A stretch of DNA of 64,000 nt from Pseudomonas graminis. Its GTDB lineage: Bacteria > Pseudomonadota > Gammaproteobacteria > Pseudomonadales > Pseudomonadaceae. Positions within the stretch are counted from its first letter, which is position 1. Every line of letters begins with the position of its first letter. Location of the stretch: positions 186,001 through 250,000 of the forward strand of contig NZ_MDEN01000062.1 of NCBI RefSeq assembly GCF_001705435.1, read 5' to 3'. Below the pieces are notes generated by a model. The model had not been told where the DNA came from, searched no databases, and saw nothing but the letters and a program-made list of their open reading frames with translations. Made by a program: the position numbers and the translations under genes. This document shows, piece by piece, positions 45,201 through 54,624 of the stretch.

Positions 45201-46175
45201 CAACGCGCTGTTGGCGTCGGAACCGAGCCTGATCATCTGCGCATCGACGTGACGCTGCACGCCGTTGTGCAGATTCTTCAGCTTGCCGTCGAGGACCGTC
45301 TTCAAGCCCTGGGTGCGGATTTCCGACAGCGCAAACGTCATGCCCAGCGGTTGCTGACGCTCGTTCAGGTCCAGGCCGTCGAAAGCCTGATTAAAGCCCG
45401 GCAACTGGTCGGTCTTGCTCAGCATCAGGTAGATCGGCGGGTGGGCGTCGAGGCTGCGGCTGTATTCCTCGATCCGCGCGACCAGCTGGATCGCCATTTC
45501 CGCACGTTCATGGGCCGTTGCCGCCAGCAGTTCAGGCAGGCTGACCACCAGCACCAGACCATTGATGGCGGTTTTCTTGCGCTGCTTTTTCAGCAGTTGC
45601 AGGAATGCGGTGAATTCGCTCGCCGACTGGTCGTCGTTCAGGTAACGGCCGGCCGTGTCGATCAGCACCGCTTCAGGGCTGAAGTACCAGTCGCAGTGGC
45701 GGGTGCCGCTTTCGCCGCTGCTCTGGCCTCCGGCGGTGGTGGCCGACAGCCCCGAGCGGGTCAGCAGCGACGTCTTGCCGGCCGCTGACTGACCGATCAC
45801 CAGGTACCACGGCAGCTCATACAGTGCCGACGAACCGCCGCCGCCTGCCGAGCGATCGGCGCGGAGCATGGTGATCGCGTGCTTGAGGCGGTCGCGCAGT
45901 ACCTGCTGGTCGCGGAAATCGCCGTCGGCCGGCAATGAGCGGTCGACTTCATGGTGCACCAGACGCTCGAGATTGCGCTCCGCGGACATGCGCCGCAGCT
46001 GGCGCAATACGCCCACGAAGACGTAGAACGCGCTGACCACCAGCATGACTTGAAGCAGGTATTCCCGCGACCATTGGCTGCGCGCCGCAACGACCACGCA
46101 CGCAACGAGACTCGCCAGCCATAGCGCGATGAGGATGAACCAGAAACTTTTTAGAGCGCGAAGTAGTGTTTTCAT
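42237..46175 (-). CDS. tssM: T6SS membrane complex protein TssM (IcmF)
   Basis: 1312 residues, the usual length or slightly longer. Two N-terminal helices (~12-31 and ~42-60), cytoplasmic NTPase-like domain with an intact Walker A GQSAAGKT (128-135), a third helix near 440-460 (LAAAVLAGLGFIGW), then a large periplasmic region. A low-complexity Lys/Gly-rich piece lies near 570 (SKSGGKPGSKNDKGQ). The C-terminal TssM domain (EPSAFFTDIIFTLDGQVQHYRNG...FSWPGT) is the part that binds TssJ. It forms the envelope channel with TssL and TssJ. Confidence 0.96.
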   Translation of the reverse strand: MKTLLRALKSFWFILIALWLASLVACVVVAARSQWSREYLLQVMLVVSAFYVFVGVLRQLRRMSAERNLERLVHHEVDRSLPADGDFRDQQVLRDRLKHAITMLRADRSAGGGGSSALYELPWYLVIGQSAAGKTSLLTRSGLSATTAGGQSSGESGTRHCDWYFSPEAVLIDTAGRYLNDDQSASEFTAFLQLLKKQRKKTAINGLVLVVSLPELLAATAHERAEMAIQLVARIEEYSRSLDAHPPIYLMLSKTDQLPGFNQAFDGLDLNERQQPLGMTFALSEIRTQGLKTVLDGKLKNLHNGVQRHVDAQMIRLGSDANSALLNFPNYFADLSGVLVPFLEHFTQPASHGSPLLLRGLYFTSALQTAQQLSQVFDDDLAEAFALQPAHEGAHLAQAGGRKTGDRSYFITDTFRRVIFPDRALTSYQSRDGRDTSMTPVVLAAAVLAGLGFIGWQALSFQHNREWIAALQDKLTELSDAPDRAQRMAAGEGLELLRNELALIEKHRAKGVPLQLSAGLYRGDEIFAAAQTAYLQQLRSQALEPVALKLQMQMRAFNEFTKSVDPQNELAATASKSGGKPGSKNDKGQKLADRGVRSFAANTGKPSLSSIPRSVGDVGSRLKGAVRSNVTKTREAALADLRNPASASDAAELSATTGGLSLSEEMLGRLDEQQVASIIESYNSLKLYLMLTQPSVHSDPEFVSAALPVAWSNTASADSPVSDEVIAVNVPMYVQLLKTGQAPALPRNDQLVEETRRSLKSFMISSSLVDREYLRLQLEASRQFPAVGLNELVPLPGRQLLYGSEAVPAIFTRQGWDGFVKPELIKLMSSNLRNESDWVLDGDGGDSIIQKANFMREFMARYKRDYAQSWYTLLSSVGVRHFTDMANATQQLSLLSDVQNSPVKILLSGVNDNTQWDVPAPQVNQQAGTPKPDDFWSKVTGLVSGPQVPTAAMLSPLPPVDDGSLAQRFEPVSRVFATQNAEGADSTIMDRYLAALRKLKVRMNNIQRSQDVGKSSKQLISETLEGQPSEVTNVRNYVETTVDTSRGSLSESLQGLFSLPIQFAWETLRDPAGQQIAKAWAQQIAKPWEQVMAHRYPIAAGSRNEASVKDLQRFVDPESGLLPNFKRNEIGNLSGGEGLGMSSGAKAAPLVNPNMVTSIDKASSLGQVIASLSDKENGFEIMLEPSAFFTDIIFTLDGQVQHYRNGKTSWSRFSWPGTTTAPGARLDVVTLTGERITVFDYPGRWGLLRMNDSARVDDLDGIQQRFSWNTANGQVSLAVRNYGGVKLTDLANVKSLSALNSPSKFVAEGSAK

Positions 46176-46205
46176 GTCTTCCTGACTCGCTTACCCGAGC
46201 AGTGC

Positions 46206-47003
46206 TCAGGCACTGAACAATTGGCTGATGTGTTCGGACAATAAGGCGACGTCCTTGCCCAGCAGCCAGTCCAGCGTCAGGTAAACCGCCAGACAGACCA
46301 GCGCGATGAGCGCCAGGTAGACCCACACCGGCACCTCGTGGCGCAGCATCTGCGAGACCTGATCCGGCAGTGCCCAGTCCGGCGACAGCGCTTTGGGCGT
46401 CTTGCGATAACGGGCGATGTCCTGGCCGAGGGTGTTGGCCAGATAGCGCAACTGATCCTTGCCTTCACCGACGCTGAATTTGCCTTCGAACCCCAGGGCC
46501 AGGCACAGGTGATACACCTCTAGCACGTCGAGGTTGCGCTTGACGTCGGCGCGCAGGGTTTCGATCTTGTCGAAGAAACCTTCGCCGGCCAGGTGCACGC
46601 CAAAGTGGCGGAACTGCAGCGGCGACACTTCGATGTGCCGGCGCAGTTCGTTGACTTTCTCGGCCGGCGCCGCCAGTGCAGCATGGGCTGAAGTGGGCGA
46701 AGCCTCGGCGTTTGCCACGACCGGCGCCTCGGGCATTTTGGCCCGCAGCACGCTTTCGTCGAGAAACGCGCACAACGCGTATTGCGTGTCCTTGACCTGC
46801 TCGACGCTGTAATTGGAGGCGCGGGCTTCTCGCTCCAGGGTGGCGAAGAAACTGTCGACGCTCTCCTCGAACGCGCGGACCGAGGTCACTTGACGGCCAC
46901 GACGCAGGATCAGCGCCATGCTGATGAAGTCCTGCACCAGGTCTTTGAGGGTCGGTTTTGGCTGGTCGGCGGCCATGGCGCCTTGCATTACGGCTTCGCT
47001 CAT
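46206..47003 (-). CDS. tssL: T6SS membrane complex protein TssL (DotU), short form
   Basis: 265 residues. Cytoplasmic DotU domain (FISMALILRRGRQVTSVRAFEESVDSFF, ALCAFLDESVL, ...VYHLCLALGFEGKFSV) followed by one C-terminal helix (VYLALIALVCLAVYLTLDWLLG) and a short periplasmic tail. It has no OmpA/peptidoglycan-binding extension, unlike the long TssL1 of P. aeruginosa. It works with TssM as a dimer at the inner membrane and contacts TssK. Its start overlaps the tssK stop by 4 bases. Confidence 0.95.
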   Translation of the reverse strand: MSEAVMQGAMAADQPKPTLKDLVQDFISMALILRRGRQVTSVRAFEESVDSFFATLEREARASNYSVEQVKDTQYALCAFLDESVLRAKMPEAPVVANAEASPTSAHAALAAPAEKVNELRRHIEVSPLQFRHFGVHLAGEGFFDKIETLRADVKRNLDVLEVYHLCLALGFEGKFSVGEGKDQLRYLANTLGQDIARYRKTPKALSPDWALPDQVSQMLRHEVPVWVYLALIALVCLAVYLTLDWLLGKDVALLSEHISQLFSA

Positions 47004-48343
47004 TTGAGTACTGCCATCAGTTCAAGCTTGAGGTTGGTGAAAGCGCTGGGTGCGTAGAACGAGATCGCCTGGGCGCTCATCATGCGTTCGTAGACCCGGC
47101 CATGGGGTTCGATCGAGAAGTAGTGGTTGTCCAGGCGCACTGGAATGGCGTTGGGCAGCCGTGTCGAATGGTTGAGCGTGGCGCCGGGCATGGCGCTGTT
47201 GACCACCACTTCGATGTCTTCCGGGGAGCCGACCTTGACCGCCCGTGGCACCAGTTCCAGCAGGCTGGAGCCGGGCATGTCGGCGTGCACGGAAATATAG
47301 AAATCGGCATCGACCAGTCGTGGGTCGTGCAGCTGACCCTGCCAGTACGAGGGCTTGGTCTGGGTCAGGTTGATGACGATGCACTGGTTCGGGATCACGT
47401 TGTCCAGCAGCGTGCGGATCATCTGGTCCAGGGTGACCAGCGACGCCGCCGGGTCGTGATGGTTGTACTCGGGGATGTCGTTGAGCTCGACGTCCAGCGA
47501 GAAGGTCAGCAAACCACCGGCCAGTTCTGCCAGGAACAGGTACAGACGCTCCGGGTGCAGGCGCGGGTGGGCCAGCAAGTGCGCCAGATTCGGGTACGCG
47601 CGGTTGACCGTGTTGAGCAACCAGAACAGCGTGACGTCGCTGGAACCGAACTCGGCGATCTGATCAGCACGTTCCCGGCGGCGGCCGGAGAGCGCCTTGC
47701 TCTTCGAGTGCAGGGCGCCGAGCAGACGCTTGCCCAGGCCGATCAGGGTTTCGTGGGTGCCCAGGTGCAAGGTCGGATGCACGAAGTGGGTGTCGAGACT
47801 GAAGCCGCCGATGTTGTTGCGCGACAGCCGCGCGATCGGGCAATAGCTGTAGCCGTCCAGCGTGTCGCCGTCGATCAGCATGACCACGTTCAGGCGCAGG
47901 CTGGTGATCTCGTTTTCCAGATCGCCTTCGTTGAGGTCGGGCAGGGTGTCGAACTGCTTGCGATATCGGCGCGCGCTTTTCTGCTCCTGGCCGTCTTCAA
48001 CGTAATTGAGGCCGAACGGCTCAGGCAGTTTCAGGGCGGCGTAGACCTTGAAGTCATTGCCTTTGAGCAACTCGCGCAAATCCCGCGCCGCCGGCAGCGG
48101 ATCGTGGCCCGGCGCATCGAACAGGCTGCCGTCCGGAAACACCAGCTTCAGCCGCTTGAATTGCAGCGAACCGCTGGCCAGCGCTTCTTCGTCGATCTGC
48201 ATGGCCTGCACGCCCCAATGAAAGGGCGTGGCGCGCAGCGTCGATTCGCTCAGCTGGTGCTGGTGGAATTCATCCTGGTACTGGAAGTGCTGTGGCAGAA
48301 GAAACATGCCTTCGGACCACATCACGCGGCTCTGCTTACTCAT
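47000..48343 (-). CDS. tssK: T6SS baseplate protein TssK
   Basis: 447 residues. The N-terminus RVMWSEGMFLLPQHFQYQDEF is the TssK signature; the receptor-binding-like head follows and the C-terminal domain reads FYAPSAFTNLKLELMAV. TssK trimers link the baseplate wedges (TssF/TssG/TssE) to the TssL-TssM membrane complex. Overlaps tssJ by 8 bases and tssL by 4. Confidence 0.96.
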   Translation of the reverse strand: MSKQSRVMWSEGMFLLPQHFQYQDEFHQHQLSESTLRATPFHWGVQAMQIDEEALASGSLQFKRLKLVFPDGSLFDAPGHDPLPAARDLRELLKGNDFKVYAALKLPEPFGLNYVEDGQEQKSARRYRKQFDTLPDLNEGDLENEITSLRLNVVMLIDGDTLDGYSYCPIARLSRNNIGGFSLDTHFVHPTLHLGTHETLIGLGKRLLGALHSKSKALSGRRRERADQIAEFGSSDVTLFWLLNTVNRAYPNLAHLLAHPRLHPERLYLFLAELAGGLLTFSLDVELNDIPEYNHHDPAASLVTLDQMIRTLLDNVIPNQCIVINLTQTKPSYWQGQLHDPRLVDADFYISVHADMPGSSLLELVPRAVKVGSPEDIEVVVNSAMPGATLNHSTRLPNAIPVRLDNHYFSIEPHGRVYERMMSAQAISFYAPSAFTNLKLELMAVLK

Positions 48344-49109
48344 GAACGCCTTCCACTAATGAATTGAATTTTGATTGCGCGCCTTTCTGAGCGGAGTCGA
48401 CCGCCGTGTCCTGGGCCTTTTGCACCGCCGCGTCCTGCACCTGTTGAGTCAGGGACGGATTGCCTGCATTGGCGGCGGGCGCGGCCGTGGGCATGACATT
48501 GCTTTTGGCGAACTGCGCTTCGGTCTGCGGCTTGTTCAGCACGTCATTGCCGCGCACCGCCAGCACGTGGTTGTTGTCGACCAGCACGCGCAGGCCGTCC
48601 GAGGAAAACCAGATGCCGTCCTTGCGCAGGGAGTTGGCATCGAAGGCGACTTTCCAGTGGCTCTTCTCGTCGGAGCGGAAGAACGCGGCGATGCCGACAT
48701 AACCAGTGGCCGTGTTCAGCGGCCACTGGTCGATCTGGCCCATGCCCGGCAGCAGGGTGATTTCCTGGCTGTCGATGAGCGTGTTGCCAAGGGCCTGCTG
48801 CGGGTTGTCCCACAGCGAATCGGCGTCGATGGACGCAAAACGCTCCAGCGCCGTGAGCTGATAGACCCGCAGCACGACCGACAGCGGCCGGCCGCTTTCA
48901 TCGGGGTTGAGCTGGTTGCCGCCGTCGGCCGTCAGAATGACTTTTTCCTTGTCGCCGAAAAGCATGTCACCGGCCCAGGTGTCATCGACGCGCTTGCTGG
49001 CGCGGTCGGTGATGCCGCAGGCGGTGAGCGCCATCAGGACGGTCAAAAGGGTCACGCGGGTGGCCCAGCCAGCGCCGGCGTAAAGACGTTCCCTGTTCTG
49101 CATATTCAT
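48336..49109 (-). CDS. tssJ: T6SS outer-membrane lipoprotein TssJ, with C-terminal extension
   Basis: 257 residues. Lipoprotein signal with lipobox LTAC and lipidated Cys31, then the TssJ beta-sandwich (VILTADGGNQLNPDESGRPLSVVLRVYQL, LLPGMGQIDQWPLN). The family is usually ~150-190 residues; here ~70 extra residues follow (…AAPAANAGNPSLTQQVQDAA…, Ala/Gln-rich), likely a disordered or helical periplasmic tail. TssJ tethers TssM to the outer membrane. It starts 24 bases after clpV. Confidence 0.93.
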   Translation of the reverse strand: MNMQNRERLYAGAGWATRVTLLTVLMALTACGITDRASKRVDDTWAGDMLFGDKEKVILTADGGNQLNPDESGRPLSVVLRVYQLTALERFASIDADSLWDNPQQALGNTLIDSQEITLLPGMGQIDQWPLNTATGYVGIAAFFRSDEKSHWKVAFDANSLRKDGIWFSSDGLRVLVDNNHVLAVRGNDVLNKPQTEAQFAKSNVMPTAAPAANAGNPSLTQQVQDAAVQKAQDTAVDSAQKGAQSKFNSLVEGVHE

Positions 49110-49133
49110 GACTGCATACCTATGAATGCTTGA

Positions 49134-51761
49134 TCAATCCAGCCAACTCCCTTCCAACCCAATCAAAAGCAGGCGGTAGGCGAAACCGCCGTCGCTGCCC
49201 AGTTCGATGTGCAGGCTCTGAATCGGTTTGTCCTGGGCCATTCGTTCCAGCACGTGCTGGGAGAGTTCCGGCATGAGGGTCTTGGACAGAATGTTGTCGA
49301 TGTTGCGTGCGCCGCTGTCGACCTCGGTGCAGCGCGCCGCGATGGCCTTGACCAGCGCCTCGTCGTAACCGAGCACGGCTTGATGATTGCGCTCGAAACG
49401 CTTGCGAATACGCTCTAGCTTCAGGGCAACGATGCGCTCCAGAATCTCGTCCTGGACCGGGTAGTACGGCACGATGGTCAACCGCCCGAGGAAGGCGGGC
49501 TTGAACACCTGGTTCAGCTCGTCGCGCAGGTCCTCGACGATCTCGTCCGGGGTCGGCTGCTCGGTGGTGTTCAGGCAGCGCTGCATGATGCGATCGGTAC
49601 CGGTGTTGGAGGTGAGGATGATCACCGTGTTACGGAAGTTGATCTCGCGACCTTCGCCGTCATCGAGCACGCCTTTGTCGAAGACCTGGAAGAACAGCTC
49701 AAGCACGTCCGGGTGGGCTTTTTCCACCTCGTCCAGCAGCACCACGCTGTAGGGTTTACGCCGCACCGCTTCGGTCAGTACGCCGCCTTCGCCATAACCG
49801 ACATAGCCCGGCGGCGAGCCTTTGAGGCTGGAAACGGTGTGGGCTTCCTGGTACTCGGACATGTTGATGGTGATGACGTTACGTTCACCGCCGTACAGGG
49901 TGTCGGCCAGTGCCAGAGCGGTTTCGGTCTTGCCGACGCCGCTCGGACCCAGCAGCAGGAACACGCCGATGGGCTTGTTCGGGTCTTCCATGCGCGCGCG
50001 GGAGATCTTGATGCGTTTGCCGATCTCCGCCAGGGCGTGATCCTGACCCAATACGCGCTCCCCCAGCAGTGCCGGCAGGCGCTGAACGGTGTCGATTTCG
50101 TTGCGCAGCATCTTGCCGAGCGGGATGCCGGTCCAGCCGGAAATCACCTCGCCGATGGTGCCGCCGTCGACCAGTGCGTGAACCAATGGCTGCTCGCCCT
50201 GAACGTCTGACAGCTCGGCACGGACGGCGGAAATCTCGCTCACATCGGGGGCCTCGACGCTGCCCAGGTCCGCGAGTTTTTTCACCAGATCCAGCTCACG
50301 CTGCCACTGCTGCTCCAGGGTTTCCCGAGTGTTCTGAACGCTCTGCAATTCCTCGTTCAGCGCAGCCAGGCGGCGTGAGTGGTCGCTGCCTTTGGCGGCT
50401 TCCTGCTCCAGCACGGCGATCTCGGCCTGAACGTTGTCGATCTGGCGCTTGCAGTCTTCCAGCGGGCCGGGCTGTGCCGACTGCGCGAGGGCAACGCGAG
50501 CACAGGCGGTGTCGAGCACGCTGACGGCTTTGTCCGGCAACTGACGCCCGGTGATGTAGCGGTTGGACAGGCGCACGGCCTGCACCAATGCTTCGTCCAT
50601 CACCGTGACCTTGTGGTGCTCCTGCATTTTGCCGAGCAGGCCACGGAGCATGTAGATGGCTTTGTCTTCGTCCGGCTCCTCGACCTTGACCACCTGGAAG
50701 CGGCGGGCGAGGGCGGCGTCTTTCTCGAAGTACTTTTTGTATTCAGCCCAAGTGGTCGCCGCGATGGTGCGCAGCTCGCCCCGGGCCAGCGCCGGCTTCA
50801 GCAGGTTCGCGGCATCGTTCTGCCCGGCCTGGCCACCGGAGCCGATCAGGGTATGGGCTTCGTCGATGAACAGGATGATCGGGTGCAGGCTGCGTTTGGT
50901 TTCTTCGATCACTGACTTCAGGCGGTTCTCAAACTCGCCCTTGACCCCGGCGCCGGCTTGCAGCAGGCCCAGATCGAGGGTGTGAATCGCCACGTCCTTG
51001 AGCACCGACGGCACGTCGCCCTGAACGATACGCAACGCCAGGCCCTCTACGACCGCGGTTTTGCCCACTCCCGCTTCACCGGTGAGGATCGGATTGTTCT
51101 GCCGGCGACGGGTCAGAATGTCGACCATCTGCCGCACTTCGAACTCGCGGCCCAGCACCGGATCGATGCGACCCTCGCGGGCGCTCTGGGTCAGGTTGAT
51201 GGTGTATTGATCCAGCCCCGGCGTTTTGCCATTGCCTTGAACGGCGCGGCCGCTCGCGGCTTTCGGGCTCTCCAGCGGGCTGGCCAAGCCCGACTCCGGG
51301 CTGCCTTCGACCAGCGCGGCGAGGTTGACCCGCAGGTCGTCGGCGTTGATTTTCTCCAGCTCAGGCGCGGAGGCCACGACCACACGGTGCAGCTCGTCAT
51401 CGTCCAGCAACGCCTGAATCAGGTAACCGGTGCGGATCTGGCTCTGGCCAAACTCGATGGACGCCAGGACCCAGGCCTGCTCGATCATCCGGGTGATGTG
51501 CGGCGACAAAGCCGGCGTGCGCGTGTTGCCTTTCTTGAAGGTGCCGAGGGCGGTGACCAACTGCGCCTGCAAGCGCTCGGGGACCACGTCGTAGTGACGG
51601 AGGATCGCTGGCAAGTCGTTGTCGTTGTTTTCCAGCAACTGCAGCAGCAAGTGCTCGACTTCAACGTCGTAATGGTTTTCTGACAAGCACAGGGCGGCAG
51701 CGCCTTCTGTGGCTGTGCGACTGGTTTCGTTCAGTTTGGCGAACAGCGACTTCAGGTTCAC
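49134..51761 (-). CDS. clpV: T6SS sheath-disassembly ATPase ClpV (TssH)
   Basis: 875 residues, GTG start overlapping the tssG stop (GTGA). N-domain 1-150 with the two Clp repeats that bind the TssC N-terminal helix, first AAA+ domain with Walker A GEAGVGKT (228-235), a coiled middle domain (~400-500), second AAA+ domain with GPSGVGKT and the Walker B LLDEVEKAH. It unfolds contracted TssB/TssC sheath to recycle subunits. All nucleotide motifs look intact. Confidence 0.97.
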   Translation of the reverse strand: MNLKSLFAKLNETSRTATEGAAALCLSENHYDVEVEHLLLQLLENNDNDLPAILRHYDVVPERLQAQLVTALGTFKKGNTRTPALSPHITRMIEQAWVLASIEFGQSQIRTGYLIQALLDDDELHRVVVASAPELEKINADDLRVNLAALVEGSPESGLASPLESPKAASGRAVQGNGKTPGLDQYTINLTQSAREGRIDPVLGREFEVRQMVDILTRRRQNNPILTGEAGVGKTAVVEGLALRIVQGDVPSVLKDVAIHTLDLGLLQAGAGVKGEFENRLKSVIEETKRSLHPIILFIDEAHTLIGSGGQAGQNDAANLLKPALARGELRTIAATTWAEYKKYFEKDAALARRFQVVKVEEPDEDKAIYMLRGLLGKMQEHHKVTVMDEALVQAVRLSNRYITGRQLPDKAVSVLDTACARVALAQSAQPGPLEDCKRQIDNVQAEIAVLEQEAAKGSDHSRRLAALNEELQSVQNTRETLEQQWQRELDLVKKLADLGSVEAPDVSEISAVRAELSDVQGEQPLVHALVDGGTIGEVISGWTGIPLGKMLRNEIDTVQRLPALLGERVLGQDHALAEIGKRIKISRARMEDPNKPIGVFLLLGPSGVGKTETALALADTLYGGERNVITINMSEYQEAHTVSSLKGSPPGYVGYGEGGVLTEAVRRKPYSVVLLDEVEKAHPDVLELFFQVFDKGVLDDGEGREINFRNTVIILTSNTGTDRIMQRCLNTTEQPTPDEIVEDLRDELNQVFKPAFLGRLTIVPYYPVQDEILERIVALKLERIRKRFERNHQAVLGYDEALVKAIAARCTEVDSGARNIDNILSKTLMPELSQHVLERMAQDKPIQSLHIELGSDGGFAYRLLLIGLEGSWLD

Positions 51762-52828
51762 AGTGAGACCCCATCAAAAGGAATATGGAAAAGAGCACAA
51801 CGGGCCGGCTCGACATCGGCGCCCGGACGTTTCAACCAGCCCAGCCACCCCAGCGCGACGTTGCCCTGACGGCCGATCTTCGCCAGTGGCACCGCCTCGC
51901 GCTTGAGCGTCGGCGCGATCTGGAAATCCAGGTGCGCGCCGATGTAAAAACGCACCAACTCCACCAGCTTCTGGTAGTCCTCGGTGCCGGGCTGAAAACG
52001 CTGGTAATCGGCCAGCGCCAACGGGCCGATGTCGAGGCGTACGGTGGACTGGTAATCCCAGACCCGGTTGCCGACCACGGCGCTCTGCCCGATGGCGGCG
52101 TTCTTGCGGCCCAGCTGCGTGCATTGGCTGACGTCGAGCTTCAGCCAGCGCCCGGCGAATTGCCGGACCTTGAACGGCAGCGAGAAATAAAAGCTCAGCA
52201 TCACCTGCAGGTTCAGCGCGTTGCGCGGCTTCTGCGCGAACATCCCCGAGAAATAGCTGAACAGCTCCCGACGCAGGGGCGAGCCTTCAGGGGCGAACTT
52301 TTGCTTCTGCGCCTGCGGGCCTAGGCCCACCAGATGAAGCAGGTAGCGATCGAAGTCCGACGTGCCGTTGCGCTCGTACTCGATGTAAAACTTGTACTTC
52401 TGCCAGGCCTCGTAGAACAGCGTGGTCATGCGGTGCGAGAACACGTCGAGAAACGCGTGGGCGGCGTCGTCCCGGTACTGAATATGGCGTTCCAGCAACA
52501 GCTCGGTGTACGGGCGCGGCAATACGCCGGACGGCCCGACCAGACCCATGAACGTCACCTGCACTTCGGTCAGCGGCAGCCCGGCCGCAGACACCTTGCC
52601 CTCGCGCTCAAACTTCACGTCGCTGACTTCGCTCGCCGGAAAATTCAGCGACAGCTGCGAGCGAAAGCGCAACGGGTCTTCATGGGGCCGCGTCTGCAGG
52701 TCCATTCGCCCGTTCCTGCTGTAGTGCAGGCGGAGCAAACGCACCAACTGAAAGAATTCGAATCGGTGCGGCTCAGCCCGTGCCTGGTCGATCAGACCAG
52801 GGGTTGATCGCCGGTTCGCGGGGGCCAT
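51758..52828 (-). CDS. tssG: T6SS baseplate protein TssG
   Basis: 356 residues. N-terminal RFEFFQLVRLLRLHYS, RFRSQLSLNFPASEV and the motif VTFMGLVGPSGVLPRPYTELL are TssG hallmarks (VasB/ImpH family, DUF1305). With two TssF copies it forms the baseplate wedge around the VgrG spike. Its 5' end overlaps the tssF 3' end by 37 bases. Confidence 0.95.
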   Translation of the reverse strand: MAPANRRSTPGLIDQARAEPHRFEFFQLVRLLRLHYSRNGRMDLQTRPHEDPLRFRSQLSLNFPASEVSDVKFEREGKVSAAGLPLTEVQVTFMGLVGPSGVLPRPYTELLLERHIQYRDDAAHAFLDVFSHRMTTLFYEAWQKYKFYIEYERNGTSDFDRYLLHLVGLGPQAQKQKFAPEGSPLRRELFSYFSGMFAQKPRNALNLQVMLSFYFSLPFKVRQFAGRWLKLDVSQCTQLGRKNAAIGQSAVVGNRVWDYQSTVRLDIGPLALADYQRFQPGTEDYQKLVELVRFYIGAHLDFQIAPTLKREAVPLAKIGRQGNVALGWLGWLKRPGADVEPARCALFHIPFDGVSL

Positions 52829-54624
52829 TGGACCACTCTCTTTTCGCGCTGCAAGGTGCGCAGGGTTAATTGGGTAAAGCTGTTGATCGAGCAGTACTGG
52901 CCGAAGAAATGGTCGAGCACCATGCCGAACAGAAACACGCCGCTGCCGGTGTATTGGCTTTCATCGAATTTGAGGGTGATGCCCACGCCGCGCACGAAGT
53001 TCGGACGCGGGTGGCCGATCCGCGCGACCACCGGCTCGCTGCTCACCGAGACAATGCCGTTGATCTGCTTACGGATCGCCGAGGTGTTGCGGTAGTTGTA
53101 GAGCGACAGCAATTCCAGCAGCACGTCGCGGCCTTTGCTCACCAGCGACATGTGGTTCAGCGACAGGTGCGAGACCAGGCGCCAGATGACCCCGTTGCCC
53201 AGTGGCACGCGCACCGATGCGGTCGGTTTGCGCAGGCAGCGGATGTCGTCAATGACCGAGCCTGCCGGGACACTGAAGTCCCCGCGCGCGCCGCCGAAGG
53301 GCAGAAGTGAAGGCAGGTCACGGTTGCTGCAGGTCAGGCGGATACTCAAGGTATCGCTGGCCGAGTTGATCAGCTCCAGGTCCCGGTCGACCACCCGAAT
53401 GAACATGTCGGTGCCGTCCCGTTGCCGGCTCTGGGAGGGGCGTCGGCGGGCGATCCAGAAGCTGTTGCCCGGCCCCTGATCGGCGCGCGGCTCGAAGAAC
53501 GGATGGCAGCTGGTGACCTGCTCCAGCCCGCCGACTTTCTTGACCCGGCGCACCTTGTCGATGGACACCACCTCGGCCGTGTTTTGCATGCGCACGTCCG
53601 GAATGATGGCGTATTCATGCTGAGCATGGGTCAGGGTGATTGGCTCGGCCTGCTGGCGGAACAGGTTGATGATCGGCGTGCAGTTGAGCTTGAAGTTGGC
53701 GCGGCCGATGTTCTGCGTCAGGCGCGCCAGGCGGTCGTGCAGGTCGTAGTCGGAGAAGTAGAAATTGATCTCGACTTTGCCCAGCGCCTTGCCCGCCAGA
53801 ATGCGACCGAAACCGGACAGGTCGAAGAACATGAACTTGTCCGGGAAGGTGAAATATTCGTGCAGCAGCCGGTAGCCAAGGAACGAACGCTCCGAGTAAT
53901 CCACCAGCCCCTCATCCAGACCATAGCCGACCGCCTTCAGCGCATTGGCCGGCAGGGCCACTTCGCGCATACGGCCTTCGTCTTCGAAGGTCAGCGTGGC
54001 CTTGGCCAGGTTGTTGAAGAGCAATTCGTACAGCTGCAGCATCAGTGTGCTTTCGCCGTCGAGGAAGAAGCGCAGCGAGTCCAGCTCCATCTGCCCGAAC
54101 AGCACGTCGGAGGTCGCCGTCAGGCCGATGCGCAGACGCGCCACCAGATCAGCACTGTGGCCGTTGAACGCCGAGCGTTCCATTTCGACGAACGAAGCCT
54201 GCTGCACGCTGATCGGCCACAGGTCGACCGGGTAGCACGTACGGAACTTGCACACCACGCTGTCGATGGGCGTGGCGTGGATCTCGGTGTGACGCGCAAC
54301 GCGATAGGCCTCGGTGACCTTCTCGTTCTTGCCCAGGGTGAACTCGACGATGGACATCGACGGGGTAGGGCGCAGGTAGTGCGGGTACAGCACCTCAAGG
54401 AACGACTCGACGATTTCCGGAAACTCGTCATCGAGCTTCTTGTGCACCCGCGCCGCGAGAAACGAAAACGCCTCGATCAAGCGCTCGGTATGAGGGTCCT
54501 CGCAGTTATCGCCCTCGATGAGCAACCGCGAGGCGATTTTCGGGTACTGGCTCGCGAACTCCTGGCCCAGAAAGCGCAGGTGCGACAGTTCCTTTTCGTA
54601 ATAGGGGAGCAGGTCGTCGAGCAT
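52792..54624 (-). CDS. tssF: T6SS baseplate protein TssF
   Basis: 610 residues. The start DLLPYYEKELSHLRFLGQEFASQYPKIA and the motif FSFLAARVHKKLDDEFPEIVESFLEVLYPHYLRPTPSM define TssF (VasA/ImpG, DUF879). It is a structural part of the wedge complex with TssG and TssE. The start codon overlaps the tssE stop by one base. Confidence 0.96.
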   Translation of the reverse strand: MLDDLLPYYEKELSHLRFLGQEFASQYPKIASRLLIEGDNCEDPHTERLIEAFSFLAARVHKKLDDEFPEIVESFLEVLYPHYLRPTPSMSIVEFTLGKNEKVTEAYRVARHTEIHATPIDSVVCKFRTCYPVDLWPISVQQASFVEMERSAFNGHSADLVARLRIGLTATSDVLFGQMELDSLRFFLDGESTLMLQLYELLFNNLAKATLTFEDEGRMREVALPANALKAVGYGLDEGLVDYSERSFLGYRLLHEYFTFPDKFMFFDLSGFGRILAGKALGKVEINFYFSDYDLHDRLARLTQNIGRANFKLNCTPIINLFRQQAEPITLTHAQHEYAIIPDVRMQNTAEVVSIDKVRRVKKVGGLEQVTSCHPFFEPRADQGPGNSFWIARRRPSQSRQRDGTDMFIRVVDRDLELINSASDTLSIRLTCSNRDLPSLLPFGGARGDFSVPAGSVIDDIRCLRKPTASVRVPLGNGVIWRLVSHLSLNHMSLVSKGRDVLLELLSLYNYRNTSAIRKQINGIVSVSSEPVVARIGHPRPNFVRGVGITLKFDESQYTGSGVFLFGMVLDHFFGQYCSINSFTQLTLRTLQREKRVVQWPPRTGDQPLV

